Positions 36,393-45,231 of a DNA stretch of 64,000 bases are shown here, piece by piece. Position numbers and translations under genes: made by a program. Each line of letters starts with the position of its first letter. Position 1 is the first letter of the stretch. The DNA is from CAYVVT01 sp964454335 (GTDB lineage: Bacteria > Fidelibacterota > UBA8477 > JABMPR01): NCBI GenBank assembly GCA_964454335.1, contig CAYVVT010000016.1:3239-67238 (forward strand). The letters run 5' to 3'. Below the pieces are notes generated by a model. The model was not told where the DNA came from and ran no database searches. It was given only the letters and a program-made list of their open reading frames with translations.

Positions 36393-37688
36393 CTAATCCA
36401 GTTCTGTATATAATGGAAAGTCTTTGACCATTTCGGCTACCTTGGCGTTCACCGTAGCGAATATGGCTTCATCATCATGATTGGCGATGACCTTATCCAT
36501 GAAGCCGGCCACCTCACGCATCTGGTCTTCCCCAAAACCCCTGGTGGTCAACGCTGCCGTACCGATCCTGATACCGCTGGTAATCAGGGGGCTGCGCTGG
36601 TCAAAGGGAACCATGTTCTTGTTCACCGTCATACCAGCCTCTTCCAGGATGCGCTCGGCCTTTTTACCGGAGATTCCCTTCTCGGTGAGATCGATGAGCA
36701 GCAGGTGGTTATCGGTACCACCCGAGATGAGGTTGAAACCATGCTCAACCAGCGCCTCTCCGAGCACTCGAGCATTCTTGATGACCTGCTGCGCATAGCT
36801 CTTGAAGCCAGGCTGCAGTGCTTCACCGAAGGCGACGGCTTTTGCTGCGATCACATGCATCAGTGGTCCACCCTGTATCCCGGGCATGACCATTCCATCG
36901 AGGAGTTCGCTCATAAGCTTCGTCCGACCACTTTTCGGGGCGACAATACCGAAGGGATTCTCAAAATCCTGGCCCATCAGGATCAACCCGCCACGAGGTC
37001 CCCGGAGGGTCTTATGGGTCGTTGAGGTGACCACATGGCAGTGAGGTAAGGGATCTGGATGCTCACCAGCTGCGATGAGACCGGCAGGGTGAGCAACATC
37101 GGCTACCAGGAACGCACCGACCTCGTCAGCGATCTCCCGGAACAGGGCAAAATCGTAGTGCCGCGGATAGGCACTTGCACCAGCCATAATGAGCTTGGGT
37201 TTGTGCTCAAGTGCTTTACGGCGGAGCTCATCATAATCGATGTGACCCGTATCCTGAGATACACCGTAGCTAACTACATTGTAAAATCTTCCGGAGAAAT
37301 TCACCGGGCTGCCGTGAGTGAGATGACCCCCGTGTGACAGGTCCATACCCAGGACCGTATCCCCGGGTTTGATCAGTGTGAAATAGACAGCCATGTTGGC
37401 CTGAGAACCGGAATGAGGCTGTACATTTGCGTATTCTGCACCGAAAAGTTCCTTCACTCGATCCCGAGCGAGGTCTTCGGCCCGATCCACGGCGTCGCAG
37501 CCACCGTAATAGCGTTTCCCGGGATAGCCTTCAGCGTACTTATTTGTCATCACGGAACCGGCTGCTTCCAGAACGGCACGGCTGACAAAATTCTCCGAGG
37601 CGATGAGTTCCAGCGTTCCTGCTTCACGATCACGTTCCTGTAATATCGCCTGATAGATGGAAGGATCAGAATTCTTCAATATCTGCAT
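36393..37688 (-). CDS. glyA: Serine hydroxymethyltransferase
   Basis: A PLP enzyme that interconverts serine and glycine with tetrahydrofolate. 431 residues. Opening IYQAILQERDREAGTLELIASENFVS, the QPHSGSQAN loop, and the PLP lysine region VVTSTTHKTLRGPRGG with Lys in STTHKT. It is followed upstream by rpiB with 3 nt spacing. Confidence 0.98.
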   Translation of the reverse strand: MQILKNSDPSIYQAILQERDREAGTLELIASENFVSRAVLEAAGSVMTNKYAEGYPGKRYYGGCDAVDRAEDLARDRVKELFGAEYANVQPHSGSQANMAVYFTLIKPGDTVLGMDLSHGGHLTHGSPVNFSGRFYNVVSYGVSQDTGHIDYDELRRKALEHKPKLIMAGASAYPRHYDFALFREIADEVGAFLVADVAHPAGLIAAGEHPDPLPHCHVVTSTTHKTLRGPRGGLILMGQDFENPFGIVAPKSGRTKLMSELLDGMVMPGIQGGPLMHVIAAKAVAFGEALQPGFKSYAQQVIKNARVLGEALVEHGFNLISGGTDNHLLLIDLTEKGISGKKAERILEEAGMTVNKNMVPFDQRSPLITSGIRIGTAALTTRGFGEDQMREVAGFMDKVIANHDDEAIFATVNAKVAEMVKDFPLYTELD

Positions 37689-37691
37689 AAG

Positions 37692-38132
37692 TCATTCCTC
37701 AGGTAGTGTATCAATTTTCTTCACCCGTCGGGCATGCCTGTCGCCGGTCCAATCGGTTTTCAACCAGACATCAACGATCTTTTCCATATCTTCCGGTGTC
37801 TGTGTCCGGGCACCCATGCAGAGGACGTTGGCATCGTTGTGTTCCCTGCTGAAAACTGCCAGTTCGACTGATGTACACAGTGCCGCGCGGACAGCATGAT
37901 AACGATTGGCGGCCATACTCATTCCAAGTCCGGTACCGCATACGAGGATCCCACGATCGACATCGCCGGATTGCAATGCACGGGCTACTTTGGCGGCGAA
38001 ATCAGGATAATCACAGGAATCGACAGAAAAACAGCCCAGATCCTGGGCATGATGCCCCTGATTCTCCAAATGCGGGATCAGCCATGCCTTGCTGTTGACG
38101 CCGGCATGGTCAAAACCCAACGCGATTTTCAT
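37692..38132 (-). CDS. rpiB: Ribose-5-phosphate isomerase B
   Basis: 146 residues of the RpiB/LacAB type: MKIALGFDHAGVNSK at the start, CDYPDFAAKVA, and the active Cys region GILVCGTGLGMSMAANR. It interconverts ribose-5- and ribulose-5-phosphate in the pentose pathway and is often next to glyA, as here. Confidence 0.96.
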   Translation of the reverse strand: MKIALGFDHAGVNSKAWLIPHLENQGHHAQDLGCFSVDSCDYPDFAAKVARALQSGDVDRGILVCGTGLGMSMAANRYHAVRAALCTSVELAVFSREHNDANVLCMGARTQTPEDMEKIVDVWLKTDWTGDRHARRVKKIDTLPEE

Positions 38133-38148
38133 AATGGTTCTGCGGCGC

Positions 38149-39423
38149 TTAGTCTTTTGGAGCCGTGACGCTGCGGTTCAGCCAGGTATAGCAATCTTTT
38201 TTGGGAGTAGCCTTGCCCTTAACGACGTAATCATCCTTGTTGAAGAACCAGTCACCTTTCTGTGGGATCCGGGCTTCTTCCATGAACTGGATCTTGGAAA
38301 TTACCTTGCCGTAACCCATGTCCTTGGCTTTATAAAAATCTTCGTAAGCCATCATATAGACCAGTTTGTCATCGAAATCCGGGGCAGTCCCTGTGCAGGC
38401 AGTTGCAACCGCTTCATAGACTGCCGCGCGATTCGCATAGACGCGGCCATTGTTTGGATCCAGTTTAACGGCCTTATTCGACCAGCTCATGGCCGTCTTA
38501 TACTGTCCATCCGAGATGTAGGCTTCCGTGATCTCATAGAACAGGTTCAGATCGTTGGGATCAACTTCGTTCAGTTTCACCAGCGTATTGATGAGTTTCT
38601 TGGTCTGTGCAGTTTCCTTGTATGCCTCAACCAGGTCCTTCATCACTCGGGTCAGTCCGGGAGAATTATTCAGAATGCCTTCGAGAACACCGATGGCTGA
38701 AGTTGTCTCGCCCCTCTCCCTGAGCACCCGGGCATAGTCCTGGGCGGCGGAGACGTTGGACGGATCCTTCTCGTATTTTGTCTTGAGGAATTCGATGGGA
38801 TCAAGATCGAGGGCTTCGTAGGCCTGAAGCAGAATATTGCTGACATTCTCGTTGTCAGGCGTCTGTTCCAGGATCTTGCCGGCCAACTCGAGTACCTCTT
38901 CATAGCGATCCCAGGTCAGATAGTCCTCAAGCAGTTCTTCGGCAATGGACAGGTCCTCTGGAAACTGAGCGAACATCGCTTCCTTGGTGCTGATCACACC
39001 TTCATCATCATCCATCGTTTTAAGTGTGAATATCTTGCTTTCCCACAGATACCGGTAATCAGGAATCATACCTATACCCTCATCAAAATAGATGATGGCT
39101 GAATCCGGATGGCCCAGTTCGCGGTAGCAATTGGCCATGAATACGTATACATCGCGTGCCATTTCTTCGTCCACGCACATATAGTCGAAAAGGCGCTTGT
39201 AATTGGTCAGAGCATCAGCCCAGGCCTTGTTCTTATAATATTCAGTAGCAAAGCTCAGGTGCTTCATGCAATAGCGCATGTTAGCCTTGCGGATCGAATC
39301 GATCCTGGCCTTCTCGACGGCAGCGAGCTCTTCAGGTGTCGGCCCAGGTGGTACACAGGCCGATACGACCAGACCCATCAGCATGACGGTTACGATGATG
39401 ATTGCGCTTATGCGTGCTCTCAT
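38149..39423 (-). CDS. TPR-repeat lipoprotein
   Basis: 424 residues. The signal peptide ends in lipobox VVSA-C (Cys about 23). Degenerate TPR helical pairs run from about 45 to 345 (YYKNKAWADALTNYKRLFDY, YVFMANCYRELGHPDSAIIYFD, FYEITEAYISDGQYKTAM, VKLDPNNGRVYANRAAVYE). The C-terminal 70 residues are basic and non-repetitive. Such proteins usually scaffold envelope complexes. No specific family is recognised. It is separated by 12 nt from the outer-membrane protein gene upstream. Confidence 0.75.
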   Translation of the reverse strand: MRARISAIIIVTVMLMGLVVSACVPPGPTPEELAAVEKARIDSIRKANMRYCMKHLSFATEYYKNKAWADALTNYKRLFDYMCVDEEMARDVYVFMANCYRELGHPDSAIIYFDEGIGMIPDYRYLWESKIFTLKTMDDDEGVISTKEAMFAQFPEDLSIAEELLEDYLTWDRYEEVLELAGKILEQTPDNENVSNILLQAYEALDLDPIEFLKTKYEKDPSNVSAAQDYARVLRERGETTSAIGVLEGILNNSPGLTRVMKDLVEAYKETAQTKKLINTLVKLNEVDPNDLNLFYEITEAYISDGQYKTAMSWSNKAVKLDPNNGRVYANRAAVYEAVATACTGTAPDFDDKLVYMMAYEDFYKAKDMGYGKVISKIQFMEEARIPQKGDWFFNKDDYVVKGKATPKKDCYTWLNRSVTAPKD

Positions 39424-39435
39424 TACAAGATCCCC

Positions 39436-40662
39436 TTACCTTCTCTTCACATTTCTGAACCATCGTTCATACAATTGTACACCGAACCGAAGTCTTGTTA
39501 TCCATTCATCCGGATAATTGTCCACACTCGTCCGCTTGCCGATCTCGATGGCTGCATCTAATCTGCTACGACCCTCCAGCAGTGGAATACCAATTCCACC
39601 CGTTGCAAAATACTCATAAATCAACTGTTCAGAAACAGGAGTTAAATAAAAATTCCTGGTGTAGAAACCGCTGCGCAGTTCAACGCGTTCGGTCCAACGC
39701 CTCGAGGCAGGATCATAGGCCTCGCGGATCAGACCAAGTTGGAACTCGCCAATTGACGTTGCCGACCAGCCTTCCGGAACAGCGAAGAAATTTGCTTCAG
39801 CAAAAGACTCATCAGTAAAGATGGTCTGACTCAATCCCGCCATCACCAGCAGCCTTTCACGGTACTGATAGCTGATACCGGCACCCAGTTGAATTGGCCA
39901 GTCAGTGAGTTCTTCCGAAAAGCCGAGGTCGGAATCCGTACCCGCCAATTGCACCCTGCCATCGAAGACCGGTTTGTCCATAGGAATACCCACGGTGGCT
40001 CCCAACGCGATATCGGGTGTAAGCTGTGCCTGGATCCCCAGGTGGACGGCGCTGCCCAGAATATTCCCCTGGATACGGGTAATATCCTCATAACCGCCAT
40101 CCACGACAGTACTGTCGTACTGGATCGTACTTTCGCGACGATAATAACCATTGATCAGGTCTGCACGTAGTCCCAGGCTGATGATGTCATTCAGCGCCCA
40201 ACCAAAGCCGGCATAAAATCTCCAGGTGCCGCCACTGAGATCCTCAGTGACAGTGCCGAGTCCTGTTTCCGTTTCAAGGTATGAGGCCATGTTTGTGATC
40301 GGCTCCAGACCGAGCGAAAATCCCAGATTCTGTCCCACCGGCAAACCAATCTGCATCTGACTGAATCCGCTCTGATTCAGAATAAAGGGAGAACCAGCTG
40401 ACCCTCCCACCGACTCTGGATCCAGCAGTTGATATCGGGTGCTGCTGCTGCTCATTCTGAAATAGACACGATTGAGATGGTGCCAGGCTGCAGCATTCGA
40501 GTTCAACAGGGTTGTGCTGTCACGCAAAGCACTCGTAGCGTAGCCCACACCTGCATCATAAACAGAGGGCATCGTTACAAAATTACCATAACCGACACGA
40601 TGATAAAGGGATTGACCAAATGCCGCTATACTGATGACGAGAAGCAGGATCAGGCGTGTCAT
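39436..40662 (-). CDS. Outer membrane barrel protein (FadL/PorV-like)
   Basis: 408 residues with signal peptide IAAFGQ. After it comes VYDAGVGYATSALRDSTTLLNSNAAAWHHLNRVYFRM, the early strand pattern with an N-x-A-A-W element like the NPAGL site of FadL/PorV-type barrels. Regular alternating strands run to the end. The last residues, after the barrel, are basic (WFRNVKRR). Role unknown; transport of a hydrophobic compound or envelope structure are both possible. The start overlaps the upstream lipoprotein stop by 4 nt. Confidence 0.7.
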   Translation of the reverse strand: MTRLILLLVISIAAFGQSLYHRVGYGNFVTMPSVYDAGVGYATSALRDSTTLLNSNAAAWHHLNRVYFRMSSSSTRYQLLDPESVGGSAGSPFILNQSGFSQMQIGLPVGQNLGFSLGLEPITNMASYLETETGLGTVTEDLSGGTWRFYAGFGWALNDIISLGLRADLINGYYRRESTIQYDSTVVDGGYEDITRIQGNILGSAVHLGIQAQLTPDIALGATVGIPMDKPVFDGRVQLAGTDSDLGFSEELTDWPIQLGAGISYQYRERLLVMAGLSQTIFTDESFAEANFFAVPEGWSATSIGEFQLGLIREAYDPASRRWTERVELRSGFYTRNFYLTPVSEQLIYEYFATGGIGIPLLEGRSRLDAAIEIGKRTSVDNYPDEWITRLRFGVQLYERWFRNVKRR

Positions 40663-41801
40663 GGTGCCACCACCTTTGAGGATGTCACCTCAATATCTGC
40701 GAAGGAGCCAGCCGCCTTGGAAAATGCCAGGTAGCTGGGTTTCCGCGCCCGGTTGCCTGTACGCAACTCCACAACAAATGAGTCAGCGTGTGCATCCACC
40801 GCGTCCTGCAACAAGCCACGGATGTCGTTCAACTTGTCGTTGAAGTCAGCATCTAAGAAGATCGTTGATGTGATATCCGTTTCAGGATCCTTGACCCGGA
40901 TCACGAACTCCCTGGTACTGTCGTCCGGTGAGGTTGCATATATCTTGGACCTGAGCGTGTCAGGTGCCAGAGCAATCCTGCTGCGGATCATATGACGCAG
41001 TGTATCCACGTTGGAACCCCATTCTCCCAGATGAAAGCCGAATCCCAGATAATCACCCGACAATTGCTTTATATACCAGAAATTCGAATGGTCAAATGCA
41101 CCGGGTTGTTCATGCATTACACCATCCATAATGCCCGCCCACTCATTATGGATAAAGGTACTGTCGCCGACATTGATGGAATCGGGTTCCAGATATGGCG
41201 TGCTGTGGACGAATGTGATCCTCGGGCGGTAGGTGGATGAAACCCCGTAGACTGCCGTCAGATGACCATTGCCTGCTGCAGTTACGCCAATCTGGATGGT
41301 CGTATCATAGTTGGCGAGAAAAGTGGTGTCCAGTGGCAGATGCCAAGTGGGTCGGGTTCCCTTGATGGGATAAGTGCTCGAATGGAGTTCAGGACCCGGA
41401 TTGCTCAAAGGATCGAATTCTATGCCCTGGATATCATGGAATGTGAATATAGCGGAATCCTGTTCCAGTGTATCAGCTGGGTCGTCGGGAAAGGAATTCG
41501 CCAGAGTCAGCACAACATACACACTGTCCAGTGTTGATACATTCCAGAACGAATCCGGGTAACTTATGGTAAAGCTGAACCCAGCGACGTAGTCTGAAGT
41601 TTGCCCAGCGTACACGATGTCCGTTGCATCCCAGTGAACGGTATCAATTGCACTAATGATGGATTGGTCGTCCATCCTTAATGTATCCATTGATACTGCA
41701 AAGGGATTCTCCACCAGACCGTCTGAGCGCATGGCCTGTGGATCCTCGCAGCTAAAAATCAGCAGGCTGCCTAAAACCAGCCAAATCCCAACAATTCTCA
41801 T
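40659..41801 (-). CDS. Lipoprotein, unrecognised, beta-rich
   Basis: 380 residues from ATG 41801, chosen for its SD AGAGGA and the proper signal peptide with lipobox LIFS-C (Cys about 17). The longer frame adds eight residues that overlap a terminator hairpin. The body is Asp/Thr/Ser-rich with many short strands (VYVVLTLANSFPDDPADTLEQ) that resemble a beta-sandwich domain. No known family seen. It overlaps the downstream outer-membrane gene by 4 nt, so both are probably exported together. Confidence 0.7.
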   Translation of the reverse strand: MRIVGIWLVLGSLLIFSCEDPQAMRSDGLVENPFAVSMDTLRMDDQSIISAIDTVHWDATDIVYAGQTSDYVAGFSFTISYPDSFWNVSTLDSVYVVLTLANSFPDDPADTLEQDSAIFTFHDIQGIEFDPLSNPGPELHSSTYPIKGTRPTWHLPLDTTFLANYDTTIQIGVTAAGNGHLTAVYGVSSTYRPRITFVHSTPYLEPDSINVGDSTFIHNEWAGIMDGVMHEQPGAFDHSNFWYIKQLSGDYLGFGFHLGEWGSNVDTLRHMIRSRIALAPDTLRSKIYATSPDDSTREFVIRVKDPETDITSTIFLDADFNDKLNDIRGLLQDAVDAHADSFVVELRTGNRARKPSYLAFSKAAGSFADIEVTSSKVVAP

Positions 41802-41814
41802 AGTTCCTCTGATT

Positions 41815-41840
41815 AAAAAAGCCAAGCAGGAGCTGCTTGA
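41815..41840 (-). terminator. Terminator abutting the lipoprotein SD
   Basis: On the minus strand CAAGCAG-CTC-CTGCTTG is a 7-bp stem followed by GC and six T. The T-run ends at the SD of the gene starting at 41801, so the terminator lies after the GT5-like gene and directly before the next start. Confidence 0.75.
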
Positions 41841-41882
41841 CCGGAATTCTTGTTATACCAAACCTTTGAAAGATCTGTATGT

Positions 41883-42716
41883 TTAATTGTCCACGCCGAA
41901 AAAGGTTTCCAACTGGGTGCCTAAATTCTGCCAATTTTCGTCAGTATCTTCCTTCAAAGTAAAACCTTTTACTACCTTACCTGCATTCTTCAGTGATTTA
42001 GTGAATTTCTTGTTGGATGCAAGTTGTTTAGCAGGATCCTTGCCATCTGTTGATACTGCGATCACTTCGTCGGCATACTGTGCCGCCAGACCCAGCAGAT
42101 TATCCTTGAAATCCTTTAATTCGGCTGGATCCAGCCCTGCCATCTGCAGCTGCTTCTCGTCGACCTTGCCCATTTCCTCAAAATTGACCAGGTTCAGGAC
42201 AGTCTTCATATCGTGAAAGAATTCCTCGTCCTTGTAAACAGTCTTCAGCAGGACGGGTACCAGTGCCGTCGTCCAATCATTGCAGACGATGTAATCCGGC
42301 TGCCAGTAAAGGTATGTCAGGTTCTCCAGGGCGATCTTCGAGAAGAAGAAGAATTTCTCAGCATTGCGGGTGTTATAGCGGTTTTCAGCCACCGTATACA
42401 GGGATTTGTTCTTTGATCCGAAGTACGGAGCATAATCCATAAAATACACCTGGACCTTTGTGTTAGGCACAAAGGCGGATTTGGCGGAGCCGATCAGCGT
42501 GTCGTTCTTGAAGGGGACTTCTATCTCCTTCAGTCTGATGACCTCGCGGATCACATAGCGTCTTTCACTGACGAAGCCGTACCGTGGAGTGAAGATCCGC
42601 AGATCCTGCTTCCGCTCCTGGAAATGAGCGGCAACTCGATTTGAGAATTGAGCCAGCGCAGTTGCTTCCGAGAACGGACTTACTTCCGCTGAGATAAAAT
42701 AGATTCGCTTTGGCAT
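41883..42716 (-). CDS. GT5 N-domain-only protein (glycogen synthase-like)
   Basis: 277 residues matching only the N-terminal half of glycogen synthase: RIYFISAEVSPFSEATALAQ, later VCNDWTTALVPVLL in place of CNDHHTALLPV. The KAGGLADV substrate motif is replaced by SEATALAQFS, and the C-terminal donor-binding half is absent. The C-terminal 50 residues are charged. Such short forms occur in Bacteroidota genomes annotated as starch synthase catalytic subunit. Catalysis is unlikely; binding or regulation is an inference. A full GlgA is encoded at 8617-10062. Confidence 0.75.
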   Translation of the reverse strand: MPKRIYFISAEVSPFSEATALAQFSNRVAAHFQERKQDLRIFTPRYGFVSERRYVIREVIRLKEIEVPFKNDTLIGSAKSAFVPNTKVQVYFMDYAPYFGSKNKSLYTVAENRYNTRNAEKFFFFSKIALENLTYLYWQPDYIVCNDWTTALVPVLLKTVYKDEEFFHDMKTVLNLVNFEEMGKVDEKQLQMAGLDPAELKDFKDNLLGLAAQYADEVIAVSTDGKDPAKQLASNKKFTKSLKNAGKVVKGFTLKEDTDENWQNLGTQLETFFGVDN

Positions 42717-42741
42717 GAGTTGATTTCTTTAATGTGGCGGA

Positions 42742-43887
42742 CTAACCGGTGGCAAGGATCTCACGAACCCGATCCAGGTACGGACTGTCCGGAAACAGGT
42801 CGATGACTCTCTGGAGTTCCTGGAAACCGCGGGTCTTATCCCCCATGTTTATATATGAGTAGCCAATTTTGAATTGTGCCGCATCAGCCTTGTTGGTATC
42901 GGTGAAGTTCAGGACCTTTCTGAACTCTTCAACGGCACGGTCGTAGTCTTCCAGCGCATAATAGCTTTCGCCGATCCAGTATTGGGCGTTGTCCGCATAA
43001 TCATGACTGGGATCGTTCCTTAACAGCATCTGGAACTGATCAATGGCTGCCAGAAATTCTCTGTTCTGATAATTGCTCAGGGCATCTATGTAGTGCTGCT
43101 TGTAGGTCTCATAGTCCAGCTTGCCTGTACCGCTCGCCTGGGTTGGTGTTGGCGTGGGAGATGTAGGTTGTACCTCACCGGGGGGCATGGCCATCAATTC
43201 ATTGAATGCATTAGTAAGTGAAATGATCTTGTTCTCCAACAGGACCAGTTGTGACAGAATATCATAGTTGGCGCTGTCCTGGACACGGGCATGCTGTTCC
43301 AGGGTGCGCAGATCAGCGTTGGTGGCCATAACCTGATCATTTACACCTAGCTGGTACTCCAAGATCGAGGAATCAAGCCGGCTGAACTGGGACTGGACCT
43401 CCAGGAGGTTGTTCTCCAATTCGTTGAGGTGTTCCGGTTGGACCATGGCGTACATGCTGTCCACCTGGAACTGAGTAACTGCCAGCGCATCCTTCATGTT
43501 GCTCATGGATTGCCGCAGGGCAAGATTGGTGCTGTCTATCCTGAGCATTTTGATCTGCTGGATCGAATCCATCCTGGCCTGCTCGCTGCTCAGCTCTGTG
43601 ACCTTGGTATCCACGTTGCTGACCATCTGTTCCATATTGGATTTTGATTCCGCATTCAGACGGTACAGGTCCTCGAGCGTCTTGTGGTCTTCGTTATATG
43701 TCTCGCGCATGGCCTGGACTTCCGTAGAGAAGTCCTTCAGACGTTCTTCAAGGGCGGTCACTGTGCTATCGGTAGCCATTTGACTGCTTTGGAATTCTTC
43801 CTGGAGCCCTTTCGAGGACCCGCAACTGGAAAGCAGGAAAAGATTGGAGATGCTGATCAGGAGGAGGAGGAGAGCCGTTTTTTTCAT
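42742..43887 (-). CDS. YbgF/CpoB-like lipoprotein with coiled coil and TPR
   Basis: 381 residues from ATG 43887; lipobox LLSS-C (Cys about 22). A long coiled-coil region (about 35-220) contains many Gln/Leu/Ser residues (LEERLKDFSTEVQAMRE, TNLALRQSMSNMKDA). A Pro/Thr linker follows, then three TPR units (YIDALSNYQNREFLAAIDQF, DNAQYWIGESYYALEDYDRA, QFKIGYSYINMGDKTRG) as in YbgF/CpoB of the Tol-Pal system. The promoter at 43930-43957 supports this start over ATG 43920. No tol or pal genes are nearby. Confidence 0.78.
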   Translation of the reverse strand: MKKTALLLLLISISNLFLLSSCGSSKGLQEEFQSSQMATDSTVTALEERLKDFSTEVQAMRETYNEDHKTLEDLYRLNAESKSNMEQMVSNVDTKVTELSSEQARMDSIQQIKMLRIDSTNLALRQSMSNMKDALAVTQFQVDSMYAMVQPEHLNELENNLLEVQSQFSRLDSSILEYQLGVNDQVMATNADLRTLEQHARVQDSANYDILSQLVLLENKIISLTNAFNELMAMPPGEVQPTSPTPTPTQASGTGKLDYETYKQHYIDALSNYQNREFLAAIDQFQMLLRNDPSHDYADNAQYWIGESYYALEDYDRAVEEFRKVLNFTDTNKADAAQFKIGYSYINMGDKTRGFQELQRVIDLFPDSPYLDRVREILATG

Positions 43888-43929
43888 AGGAATTTGGATT
43901 CGTTCATGGGTTATAGACATACTGCAACA

Positions 43930-43957
43930 AATTTAACATCAGGCATTTACCGATCAA
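43930..43957 (-). promoter_or_regulatory. Promoter before the YbgF-like gene
   Basis: Minus-strand -35 TTGATC, 16-nt spacer, -10 TAAATT, placing the start near 43922 and a leader of about 35 nt before ATG 43887. Confidence 0.45.
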
Positions 43958-43998
43958 ACCCTATAATTTCCTTTAGATTAGCGCAGTTGTTCTTGGTC

Positions 43999-45231
43999 TC
44001 AACCTACTGCGCGATAACTGGTTGACATATTGGAAGCCAGACCGATGAGCATCATGGACGTGATCATGAATGAGCCTCCATAACTGATGAATGGCAAGGG
44101 TATCCCTGTTACCGGCATCAGGCCCACGATCATCCCGAGATTGACGAATGCATGGAAAACGATAATGGCAGAGATACCGATGAGGACAACTGAATCGAAG
44201 CGGTATTTGGAACTGTAGGCCTGGTTGATCAGACGTGTGACGAGGAGGTAGAAAAAGGAGATCACAATGGTTACCCCGACAAATCCGAATTCCTCACCGA
44301 TCACTGTCATAACAAAATCGGTATGTTGTTCAGGAAGGAATTTCAGATGGGTCTGGGTTCCCTGACCGAAGCCTTTGCCGAAACCCCCACCAGAGCCGAA
44401 GGCTGTCAGCGACTGTGAGAGTTGGTAACCGGCACCTAGTGGATCTGCTTCTGCATCGATCATGGATAGCAGACGTTGCTGCTGATAGGGTTTGAGAAGT
44501 CCCCATAGGAGGTTTGTCACTCCACCAAGGCCGACATTGACCACAAAATTCAGGACGCTGGTCCAGAATGGGAGTTTTCCCAAATAGAGTACCACAATGA
44601 TGATGCCCATCCAGATGAAGAAGCTCAATGTCTGGAATGAAGCCAGCATGGATACCATGGGGGCCAGCAACAGGAAGAAATGCAGGGGTTTGATCCCGGC
44701 CCAGAAGATGACAACGATGAAAATCGCGATATACACCAATGCAGTTCCCAGATCTGGCTGCAGCAGTACCAGCAGCGTGGGAACCAATGTCATGGCCAGC
44801 GGTGTGATGATCTGCTTGATGCTTTGCAGTTTCCGCTCGTGGTCGGCAAAGTAGCGAGCCAGGCCCAGAAGCAGGAAGATCTTCATGAATTCTGATGGCT
44901 GCACTCCCAGTCCCCCAATGTTGATCCAGCGACTCACCCCGCTACCCCGTCCGGAGATGGCCAGGATCAGGAGTACCAGAAGGCTGATGCCATATCCGGC
45001 GTAAGTGAAATCGTGCAGGATCTTTCGAGGCAGCATGTATGTGGAAAGCAGCATGACCAGACCCAGGACTACCCAGATGATCTGGCGCATGAAGTAACCC
45101 CGGACAAATTCCTGCTGAAATTCGATACTGTAGATGGCCAGCAGGCCGGTGAGGATCAAAACAGTACTGAACGCAAGATAGAACCAGTCGAATTCAGCAA
45201 TGCGCCCCATGATGTATTCACGGATCTTCAT
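43999..45231 (-). CDS. rodA: Rod shape-determining protein RodA
   Basis: A SEDS-family peptidoglycan glycosyltransferase working with PBP2. 410 residues with about ten helices. Conserved pieces: QPSEFMKIFLLLGLARYFA, LLQPDLGTALVY, the large loop with GKGFGQGTQTHLKFLPEQHTDFV, and the terminal GIPLPFISYGGSFM. It starts in a 4-nt overlap with pbp2 and is the last gene of the mre operon. Confidence 0.97.
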   Translation of the reverse strand: MKIREYIMGRIAEFDWFYLAFSTVLILTGLLAIYSIEFQQEFVRGYFMRQIIWVVLGLVMLLSTYMLPRKILHDFTYAGYGISLLVLLILAISGRGSGVSRWINIGGLGVQPSEFMKIFLLLGLARYFADHERKLQSIKQIITPLAMTLVPTLLVLLQPDLGTALVYIAIFIVVIFWAGIKPLHFFLLLAPMVSMLASFQTLSFFIWMGIIIVVLYLGKLPFWTSVLNFVVNVGLGGVTNLLWGLLKPYQQQRLLSMIDAEADPLGAGYQLSQSLTAFGSGGGFGKGFGQGTQTHLKFLPEQHTDFVMTVIGEEFGFVGVTIVISFFYLLVTRLINQAYSSKYRFDSVVLIGISAIIVFHAFVNLGMIVGLMPVTGIPLPFISYGGSFMITSMMLIGLASNMSTSYRAVG

